Shown: positions 57,489-64,000 of the stretch, piece after piece
Numbering within the stretch: position 1 is the first letter of the stretch
How the letters are laid out: every line of letters starts with the position of its first letter
Assembly (NCBI RefSeq): GCF_900185725.1
Contig: NZ_FYAU01000035.1
Span: forward strand, 242,368-306,367
Source of the DNA: Stappia sp. TSB10P1A
GTDB taxonomy: Bacteria > Pseudomonadota > Alphaproteobacteria > Rhizobiales > Stappiaceae
Length of the DNA stretch: 64,000 nt
Direction: 5' to 3'
The notes under the pieces: model-generated
The model's input: only the letters and a program-made list of their open reading frames with translations
Database searches by the model: none
Told to the model about the DNA's origin: nothing
Translations under genes and position numbers: made by a program

Positions 57489-57859
57489 AGGCCCCGGCGC
57501 GCGCTGCGCTTGGCCGGGGTGACGGCGGTGGGTGGGATGACGGCAGGGGGCACCTAGGGCCCCCGAGGGTGGGGTGACGGCGGAGGTTTCCTCCTCTCTG
57601 AGGTCATCCCGGCCGCAGGCGCAGCCGGAGCGCCGGGACCCATTGGCACCCTCAGCGGATATTTGTCGCACATGCCCCTCCCAGCGTCCTCCCGGACGGC
57701 GCGTCAGCGCCGAGCCGGGATCGGAGAGCCACCGCGGTCGTGGGGGCGTTCGGGAGTGCCTTCGTGAGGCCCTCGGCTCTCCGGTCCCGGGTCGCGGCTT
57801 CGCCTTGCCCGGGATGACGAAAGGAGGGGCGGAACGGGGAGGATAGGCAGGCCCCGCCC

Positions 57860-58651
57860 TCAGGCGGCGAGGCGGACCCAGACGGGGACGTGGTCGGAGG
57901 GCTTTTCCCAGGCGCGGACATGGGCGTCGATGCCGGCGCCCTCGAAACTGTCGGTCGCCTCCGGCGACATCAGCACATGGTCGATGCGGATGCCGTTGTT
58001 CTTCTGCCAGGCGCCGGCCTGATAATCCCAGAAAGTGTAGACATCCGCGTCGGTGTTGACCGCGCGCACCGCCTCGGTGAAGCCGAGCGCGACAAGCGCG
58101 CGGAAGGCCGCGCGGCTTTCCGGCTGGAACAGCGCATCGTCCACCCAGCTTTGCGGATTGCGCGCGTCGATCGGCTGCGGAATGACGTTGTAGTCGCCGA
58201 GCAGCAGGAAACGCTCCTCGTCGGCAAGGCGCGCGCGGGCATGGGCGATCAGCCGCTGCATCCAGGCGAGCTTGTAGGGAAACTTTTCCGTGCCGAGCGG
58301 ATTGCCGTTCGGCAGGTAGAGGCAGCCGACGCGCAAGGGGCGGGCGGTGCTGCCCTGCGTTTCGATCCGCGCCTCGATGTAGCGGGCCTGCTCGTCGCCG
58401 TCGTCGCCGGGAAGGCCGCGCAGAACCTCGCTCACCGGAGTGCGCGAGAGAATGGCGACGCCGTTGAAGCCCTTCTGGCCGTGGGTCTCGACATGATAGC
58501 CGAGCGCCTCGAAGGCCTCGCGCGGGAAGCCCTCGTCGACCGACTTGATCTCCTGCAGGCAGGCGACATCGGGCGCCGCCTCGCGCAACCAGGCAAGCGC
58601 CGCGTCGAGGCGCGCCTTGACGCCGTTGATGTTCCAGGTGGCGATTTTCAA
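57860..58651 (-). CDS. xthA: Exodeoxyribonuclease III (AP endonuclease)
   Basis: The 263-residue base-excision repair nuclease has MKIATWNINGVKARL, CLQEIKS with the metal-binding Glu, GFNGVAILSR, LLLGDYNVIPQ with catalytic Asp/Asn, and the C-terminal RIDHVLMS and KPSDHVPVWV with the catalytic His. The length is normal. Its stop lies at the edge of repeat tract 2. Confidence 0.96.
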   Translation of the reverse strand: MKIATWNINGVKARLDAALAWLREAAPDVACLQEIKSVDEGFPREAFEALGYHVETHGQKGFNGVAILSRTPVSEVLRGLPGDDGDEQARYIEARIETQGSTARPLRVGCLYLPNGNPLGTEKFPYKLAWMQRLIAHARARLADEERFLLLGDYNVIPQPIDARNPQSWVDDALFQPESRAAFRALVALGFTEAVRAVNTDADVYTFWDYQAGAWQKNNGIRIDHVLMSPEATDSFEGAGIDAHVRAWEKPSDHVPVWVRLAA

Positions 58652-58689
58652 CGGCGTTGTCCCGTGATGCGCGGCGAAAAGGATCGCCG

Positions 58690-59070
58690 TCAGATGGCGA
58701 AGCTGGTGCCGCAGCCGCAGCCGGCGGTGGCGAGCGGATTGCGGATCTGGAAGGACTGGCCCATCAGGTCGTCGACGAAATCGATGACCGCGCCTTCCAT
58801 GTATTGCAGCGAGACGGGATCGACGAGGACGCTGGCCCCGTCGCGGGCAAGGACGATGTCGCCCTCTTCCTGCTCGGTGACAAGGTCATACTTGTACTGG
58901 AAGCCGGAGCAGCCGCCGCCCTCGACCGAGATTCGCAGGCTGGTGCCCGCCGGCTCGGAAGCGAGGATGCGGGCAATGCGGCGCACGGCGGCGTCGCTCA
59001 GTTCCACGCCCTGGGCTGTAGGGGCCTGTGTCGTCGCGCCTTGATCCGCTGAAGCAATGTGATCGGCCAT
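58690..59070 (-). CDS. erpA: Iron-sulfur cluster insertion protein ErpA (A-type carrier)
   Basis: The 126-residue A-type carrier delivers Fe-S clusters to target proteins. The three ligand cysteines are Cys54 (GGGCSGF) and Cys118/Cys120 (GCGCGTSF). The N-terminal ~20 residues are extra and polar. ATG 59070 is the only start giving this form; the open frame runs far upstream through dgt as a shadow. It diverges from dgt, a common alphaproteobacterial arrangement. Confidence 0.93.
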   Translation of the reverse strand: MADHIASADQGATTQAPTAQGVELSDAAVRRIARILASEPAGTSLRISVEGGGCSGFQYKYDLVTEQEEGDIVLARDGASVLVDPVSLQYMEGAVIDFVDDLMGQSFQIRNPLATAGCGCGTSFAI

Positions 59071-59331
59071 GGTCGTCACTCTCTTTCTGCCGCCGCGACG
59101 GATCGCTTGCTGCGCCGTCGCCGCGGTGCCGCCGGGCGGCGGCTGGCGGGCCTGAGGCGAAATTTCCGCCGCTCGCTCGCATGCCGCCCTGTGCAAGGGG
59201 TTACCGAATAGGTATGAACAGCGCGAGCATGCGTCAACAGTCTCGCATGGATGGCGCGGCAGCGCGAGCCCGCGCCGGACACCGGCCAGACCGCGGGCGG
59301 CACGCGCGAGCGCAACGACCAGGGAGCCCCC

Positions 59332-60549
59332 ATGACCGCACCGCTTGGCTATGGAGCCCAGCCGCGCGCGCCCTACGCCACGGACCCGGAGCACAGCGTC
59401 GGCCGGCTCGTGCCCGAGCCGGAAAGCCCGACGCGCACGCCGTTCCAGCGCGACCGCGACCGGATCATCCATTCGACGGCGTTCCGGCGGCTGAAGCACA
59501 AGACCCAGGTCTTCGTCTATCACGAGGGCGACCATTTCCGCACCCGGCTGACGCATACGATCGAGGTGTCGCAGATCGCCCGTTCGCTGGCCCGCGCGCT
59601 GAGGCTCGACGAGGATCTCGCCGAATGCCTGGCGCTGGCGCATGACCTCGGCCACACGCCGTTCGGCCATGAGGGCGAGGACGTGATGGACGCCTGCATG
59701 GCGCCCTATGGCGGCTTCGACCACAATGCCCAGTCCCTGCGGATCGTGACGCTGCTGGAGCGGCGCTACGCGGAGTTCGACGGGCTGAACCTGTCGTGGG
59801 AGACGCTGGAAGGCCTCGTCAAGCACAACGGCCCGCTGACCACGGCCGACGGCACGCCGCTCGGCAAATTCGCGAAGACCGGGCTGCCCTTCGCGATCGC
59901 TCAGCACGCGCTGAAGCAGGACCTGCGGCTCGACACCTGGCCGAGCGCGGAGGCGCAGGCCGCGGCGATCGCCGACGACATCGCCTATGACGCGCATGAT
60001 CTCGACGACGGGTTGCGCGCCGGCCTGCTGTCGCTGGGGCAACTGGGCGAGGTGCCGTTCTTCGCCGATATCCTGGCCGAGGTCGACGCGCGCTATCCGG
60101 GACTGGAGGAGGCGCGGCGCATCCACGAGATCGTCCGCCGCTCGATCACCCGGATGGTGGAGGACGTGATCGGCGAGGCGGTGCGGCGGCTGGAGCGGCT
60201 CGCCCCGCACAGCGTCGAGGACATCCGCGCGGCGGGCGCGCCGGTGGTGACCTTCTCGGACACGATGGCGGCGCGGGAGAGCGAGGTGAAGGCGTTCCTC
60301 TTCGCGAATCTCTACCGGCACGAATCCGTGCTGGCGGTGCGCCGGGAGGTGGCGGCGGTGGTGCGCGAGCTCTTCGCCGGCTATATGGCGGATCCTCAGC
60401 GGATGCCGGAGGAGTGGCGCCGCGGCCTCGATGCGGCCGACGAGGCGCGGCGGGCGCGCAGGGTCTGCGACTTCATCGCCGGCATGACCGACCGTTTCGC
60501 CATCGAGGAACATCTGCGGCTGTTTGACCGCACACCCGAATTGGGATAG
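59332..60549 (+). CDS. dgt: Deoxyguanosinetriphosphate triphosphohydrolase-like protein
   Basis: The 405-residue HD-domain dNTPase has the metal and catalytic motifs [38 protein letters not shown] and [21 protein letters not shown] lies before ATG 59332; the ATG at 59251 gives an unconserved leader. It sits 53 bp before argS. Confidence 0.94.
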   Translation: MTAPLGYGAQPRAPYATDPEHSVGRLVPEPESPTRTPFQRDRDRIIHSTAFRRLKHKTQVFVYHEGDHFRTRLTHTIEVSQIARSLARALRLDEDLAECLALAHDLGHTPFGHEGEDVMDACMAPYGGFDHNAQSLRIVTLLERRYAEFDGLNLSWETLEGLVKHNGPLTTADGTPLGKFAKTGLPFAIAQHALKQDLRLDTWPSAEAQAAAIADDIAYDAHDLDDGLRAGLLSLGQLGEVPFFADILAEVDARYPGLEEARRIHEIVRRSITRMVEDVIGEAVRRLERLAPHSVEDIRAAGAPVVTFSDTMAARESEVKAFLFANLYRHESVLAVRREVAAVVRELFAGYMADPQRMPEEWRRGLDAADEARRARRVCDFIAGMTDRFAIEEHLRLFDRTPELG

Positions 60550-60602
60550 GTCGCCGCCGTCCGTTCCGCGCCACTTGCCAGACGTTCAACCGAAAGACCG
60601 AC

Positions 60603-62369
60603 ATGAACATCTTCAGCCATTATGCCGACCTGGTCCGGGCGGCGATCCGCGAGCTGCATCCGGGCGACGAGGTCAGCGCCGAGCTGCTGCAGCGCTGCGT
60701 CGTCGAGCCGCCGCGCGACAGCGCCCACGGGGATCTTGCCACCAACGCCGCGATGGTGCTGGCCAAGCCGCTGAAGGTCAATCCGCGCGCGCTCGCCGAG
60801 CAACTGGCCGCGCGGCTGGCGGAGAACGACGACATCGCCAGCGCCGAGGTGGCGGGGCCGGGCTTCATCAACCTGCGGCTCACCGAGGGCGTGTGGGCGA
60901 AGGTGGTGGCGGCGATCCTGGCGGCGGGCACCGACTACGGCCGCTCGCAGATGGGCGGCGGGCTGAAGGTCAATGTCGAATACGTCTCGGCCAACCCGAC
61001 CGGGCCGATGCATGTGGGCCATTGCCGCGGCGCGGTGGTGGGCGATGCGCTGGCCTCGCTGCTCGATTTCGCCGGTTATGACGTCACCCGCGAATATTAC
61101 ATCAACGATGCCGGCTCGCAGGTCGACACGCTGGCGAATTCCGCCTTCCTGCGCTACCGCGAGGCGCTCGGCGAGGACATCGGCGCGATCCCGGAAGGGC
61201 TCTATCCGGGCGACTATCTGGTGCCGGTCGGGCGCAGGCTCGCCGAACAGTATGGCGACGCCCTGCTGGCGATGGCGGAGGACGCGCGGCTGGCGCTGGT
61301 CAAGGAAGCCACCATCGCCGCGATGATGGAGCTGATCCGCGAGGATCTGGCGCTGCTCAACGTGCATCACGAGGAGTTCTTCTCCGAGCGCTCGCTGCAT
61401 GCGCGCGAGGGCGGCAACGGCTCGCAGATCGACCGGATGCTGGACGAATTGCGCGCGCGCGATCTCGTCTACGAGGGCACGCTGCCGCCGCCGAAGGGGC
61501 AATTGCCGGAGGACTGGGAGGACCGCGAGCAGACGCTGTTCCGCGCCACCGCCTATGGCGACGACATCGACCGGCCGCTGAAGAAGTCGGACGGGTCCTA
61601 CACGTATTTCGCGGCGGACGTGGCGTATTTCCTGTCGAAATACCAGCGCGGCTTCAAGGAGATGATCTTCATCCTCGGTGCCGACCATGGCGGCTATGTC
61701 AAGCGGCTGGAGGCGGTCGGCCGGGCGATCTCGCAGGGCGAGGCGAAGGTGATCGTGCGGCTGTGCCAGCTCGTGAAGCTCTATCGCGGCGGCGAGCAGG
61801 TGACCATGTCGAAGCGCTCCGGCGAGTTCGTGACGCTGCGCGACGTGGTGGAAGAGGTGGGCCGCGACCCGGTGCGCTTCATGATGCTCTACCGCAAGAA
61901 CGACGCGCCGCTCGACTTCGACTTCCAGAAGGTGACGGAACAGTCGAAGGACAATCCCGTCTTCTACGTGCAGTATGGGCACGCCCGCTGCCGCTCGGTG
62001 CTGCGCCAGGCCGGCGAGGAATTCGGCGCGGACGCGGTTTCGCCGCAAGCCCTTGGAAAGGCGGACTTCTCGCGGCTGACCGATTCGGGCGAGCGGGACA
62101 TCGCCGCCAAGCTCGCCGCCTGGCCGCGGCTGGTGGAAAGCGCAGCGGAAGCACACGAGCCGCACAGGGTGTCGTTCTACCTGCACGAACTGGCGAGCGC
62201 CCTGCATTCGCAATGGAATAAAGGCAAGGATTCGCCGCAATTACGTTTTATTAACGCTGAAGATCGACAAACAACACTGGCCCGCCTGGGTCTCGTACAT
62301 GCGATCTCCCTCGTTCTTGCCTCCGGCCTTGGCATTCTCGGCGTGGCGGCTCCGGAGGAGATGCGATAG
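60603..62369 (+). CDS. argS: Arginyl-tRNA synthetase
   Basis: The 588-residue class I synthetase has the HIGH-type motif HVGH (137-140) within [13 protein letters not shown] and a KMSKS-type MSKRS (402-406). The anticodon-binding domain follows, ending in [18 protein letters not shown]. dgt-argS-SPOR protein is a usual alphaproteobacterial order. Confidence 0.97.
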   Translation: MNIFSHYADLVRAAIRELHPGDEVSAELLQRCVVEPPRDSAHGDLATNAAMVLAKPLKVNPRALAEQLAARLAENDDIASAEVAGPGFINLRLTEGVWAKVVAAILAAGTDYGRSQMGGGLKVNVEYVSANPTGPMHVGHCRGAVVGDALASLLDFAGYDVTREYYINDAGSQVDTLANSAFLRYREALGEDIGAIPEGLYPGDYLVPVGRRLAEQYGDALLAMAEDARLALVKEATIAAMMELIREDLALLNVHHEEFFSERSLHAREGGNGSQIDRMLDELRARDLVYEGTLPPPKGQLPEDWEDREQTLFRATAYGDDIDRPLKKSDGSYTYFAADVAYFLSKYQRGFKEMIFILGADHGGYVKRLEAVGRAISQGEAKVIVRLCQLVKLYRGGEQVTMSKRSGEFVTLRDVVEEVGRDPVRFMMLYRKNDAPLDFDFQKVTEQSKDNPVFYVQYGHARCRSVLRQAGEEFGADAVSPQALGKADFSRLTDSGERDIAAKLAAWPRLVESAAEAHEPHRVSFYLHELASALHSQWNKGKDSPQLRFINAEDRQTTLARLGLVHAISLVLASGLGILGVAAPEEMR

Positions 62370-62429
62370 GGCGGGATGGATCGCCGGTGCGCGAGGCGCG
62401 CCGCAGTCAGCGGAGAAGTCCCTAGCACC

Positions 62430-64000
62430 ATGTCCAGTCGCTCGAACTATCCGGTCCAGGGCCAGCGCGGCGATCGCTACACGTCCGATCAAGGCCAGTC
62501 CGGGCAGGGCGCCGGGTTCGAGGAGGATCCGCTCGTCGAACTCGCCCGCATCGTCAGCGAGGGCAATGCCCGCTATCGCCCGGTCGCCCTCGGCACCGAA
62601 GGGGACGCGCCGCAGGGCAACTATGACGCATCCCGCGACCTGGTCGACCACGAGGCGTGGGCGCGCGAGCTCGAGGCCGGGCTCTCCAGCGATTTCGGCA
62701 CCTATGCGCCCGAGCCCCAAGCTTTCGAGACCCCTGTTTCCGAAAGCCATGCTCTGGAGAGCCATGCGCGGGGCGGCGCGGCGGACCATGCCGACGACAG
62801 CTATCCGCAGGACCAGCGCGATCTCGATGCGCTCGAGCCGCAGCCCTTGGTGGACGAGGTCTATGCGGACCGGGCCCTGGAGGACGAGGGCCTCGCCTAT
62901 GGGCACCGGCCGGCCGATCATGGCGATGCGGCCTATGCGGACGACGCCTATGCCGAAGACGCCTATGCCGAGGAGGCCTATGCGGAAGAGGCCTATGCGG
63001 AAGAGGCCGTCGAGGCGGCCGACCCTTACGCGCCGCGCCAGGCCGGCGGCTACGACGCGCAGGAGTCTTATGACGACGAGGACGTGCTGGCGGACGAGGC
63101 GGCCTATGATGCAGCCTATTATGCCGAGCCGGCCGTGCCCGCCCGCACCTCTGGCTCCCTCACCGACGATCTGACCGCCTCGCTGGAAGACGAATTGCTC
63201 GGCGCCTTGAGCGCGCCGCGCGCCGCCGAGCCCGGCTGGGACGGGGAAGTGGCCGAGGACGAGGCACAGCAGGACGACTACGACCTGGGCGAGGACGACC
63301 TGCTCGCCGAGGAGTTCATTGCCGAGGACGAGGATCTGGCGGCGGACGGCCGTTACGCCGACGCCGGCGGTTATGGCGCGCCGGCTCGCTACCGCGATGC
63401 CTTCGACGAGGCTGTCGACGATATTTTCGCGACCGAGACGGAAGCCCCGCCGCCGCCGGGCGGCTACGATCTCGACGAGGTCGCGCAGGCGATGCGCGAG
63501 GGCAACCCTCATCTGGGCGGCCATGGCGTGCTGCCGCCGCATTCGCAGCTTGAGATGGAGGCGGCCGAGCCGGCGCCGAAGTCGAAGCGCGGGCTCTATG
63601 TCGCGGCCGCCGTGCTCGGCGTCGTGGTGCTGGGCGGCGGCGTCTTCGCGCTGACCAATATCGGCGGCAGCGAGAGTTCCGGTCCGCCGCCGGTGATCAC
63701 CGCCGAGGGCGAGGACCTGAAGGTCTATCCCGACAATCAGGCGCCGGCCGCCAACGGCCAGAGCAAGCTGATCTACGACCGCGTCGGCTCGGACGGCGAG
63801 GAACGGCTGGTCCTGCAGGAGGAGGAGGCTCCGGTCGCCACCCTGCCGCCGGCGCCGCTTCCCGAGGCGAACGAGAGCGAACGCGCCGCCGGCACGCCGG
63901 CCGGGCCGCGACGGGTCCGCACCGTGGTGGTGCGCCCCGACGGCACGATCATTTCCACCGACGACCCGGCCGGGCAGCCGGCCCAGCAGGCCCCCGCCGC
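62430..64000 (+). CDS. Acidic single-pass membrane protein, probable SPOR-domain protein (3' end outside window)
   Basis: An open frame of 523 codons runs to the window end without a stop. The cytoplasmic part (1-387) is very acidic and low in complexity, with five AYA-(D/E)(D/E) units at residues 168-192. A transmembrane helix at 388-411 (LYVAAAVLGVVVLGGGVFALT) and a Pro/Ala-rich periplasmic linker follow. Proteins of this layout after argS usually end in a peptidoglycan-binding SPOR domain, which would lie beyond 64000; this is inference. Confidence 0.82.
   Translation, partial: MSSRSNYPVQGQRGDRYTSDQGQSGQGAGFEEDPLVELARIVSEGNARYRPVALGTEGDAPQGNYDASRDLVDHEAWARELEAGLSSDFGTYAPEPQAFETPVSESHALESHARGGAADHADDSYPQDQRDLDALEPQPLVDEVYADRALEDEGLAYGHRPADHGDAAYADDAYAEDAYAEEAYAEEAYAEEAVEAADPYAPRQAGGYDAQESYDDEDVLADEAAYDAAYYAEPAVPARTSGSLTDDLTASLEDELLGALSAPRAAEPGWDGEVAEDEAQQDDYDLGEDDLLAEEFIAEDEDLAADGRYADAGGYGAPARYRDAFDEAVDDIFATETEAPPPPGGYDLDEVAQAMREGNPHLGGHGVLPPHSQLEMEAAEPAPKSKRGLYVAAAVLGVVVLGGGVFALTNIGGSESSGPPPVITAEGEDLKVYPDNQAPAANGQSKLIYDRVGSDGEERLVLQEEEAPVATLPPAPLPEANESERAAGTPAGPRRVRTVVVRPDGTIISTDDPAGQPAQQAPA
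62931..63005 (+). repeat. Five tandem 15-bp units in the SPOR-type protein
   Basis: Each unit encodes Ala-Tyr-Ala plus two acidic residues. The first two differ slightly (DD, ED) and the last three all encode EE. It is likely copy-number variable between strains. Confidence 0.85.

Larger units (their letters stand above)
56790..57859. repeat. Repeat-filled intergenic tract 2
   Basis: 1070 bp without a supported gene, made of the same units as tract 1. A block of over 200 bp occurs twice with a 435-bp offset (for example 56971-57053 and 57406-57488 are identical over 83 bp). The CCCTCGGCT...CGGGATGACGAAAGGAG unit appears at about 56902-56962, 57338-57396 and 57769-57828. Confidence 0.75.

Noticed and set aside
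56430..57671. Open frame of 413 codons on the minus strand through repeat tract 2
   Set aside because: It is internally repetitive only because the DNA is duplicated; part of it is antisense to the Cys-rich protein gene.

Overview
The window is a GC-rich chromosomal segment (roughly two thirds G+C by eye) of an alphaproteobacterium, most likely of the Hyphomicrobiales (Rhizobiales), perhaps Stappiaceae-like. This taxonomic call is inference. It rests on housekeeping gene order (purM-purN, hdaA-ppk-ppx, rnd/aspS, erpA//dgt-argS-SPOR protein), a B12-dependent ribonucleotide reductase, an NDUFA12-type complex I protein, an ExoR-like regulator and family-typical intergenic repeats. No rRNA, tRNA, CRISPR array, transposase, integrase or phage gene was seen.

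Layout. 0.1-5 kb: ndk, an orphan molybdopterin oxidoreductase, a glutathione-transferase-like gene divergent from a YafY-type regulator, and purM-purN. 6.4-17.3 kb: an AI-2E family membrane protein overlapping hdaA, ppk1 overlapping ppx, rnd facing ppx, aspS, and an MsbA-like ABC exporter. 17.4-20.8 kb: two adjacent secreted proteins of unknown function that look like paralogues. 21-25.2 kb: a PfkB-type sugar kinase, a membrane-bound CSS/EAL c-di-GMP phosphodiesterase, a lipoprotein D,D-carboxypeptidase and a small PepSY-like protein.

25.3-39.2 kb is a denitrification block: napEFDABC (periplasmic nitrate reductase), nnrS, a DUF1858-type protein and a small partner, the Crp/Fnr-type regulator nnrR, copper nitrite reductase nirK with nirV, a small unknown protein, a CcoG-type Cu/FeS membrane protein, pseudoazurin, a second nnrS and a small membrane protein. 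TTG-N8-CAA dyads lie before nirK, between nnrS and the DUF1858 gene, before ccoG, before pseudoazurin and between nnrS and nap. They suggest one NnrR-controlled unit. Nitrite would be reduced to NO by NirK fed by pseudoazurin. No NO or N2O reductase lies in the window.

39.2-41 kb is a hipBA toxin-antitoxin module with three evenly spaced copies of one operator. 41-44.7 kb is nrdJ, preceded by two 12-bp palindromes with NrdR-box character exactly 31 bp apart. 45.5-58 kb holds a single-domain response regulator, an NDUFA12-like protein, a GGEEF protein, a DEAD-box helicase, a small secreted protein, a sulfotransferase-like protein, parE, a 32-residue membrane peptide candidate and an exoR-like gene. 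Two intergenic tracts (46.7-47.6 and 56.8-57.9 kb) are built from shared repeats. 57.9-64 kb: xthA, erpA, dgt, argS and the first 523 codons of a repetitive, acidic, single-pass membrane protein that runs off the window and probably ends in a SPOR domain.
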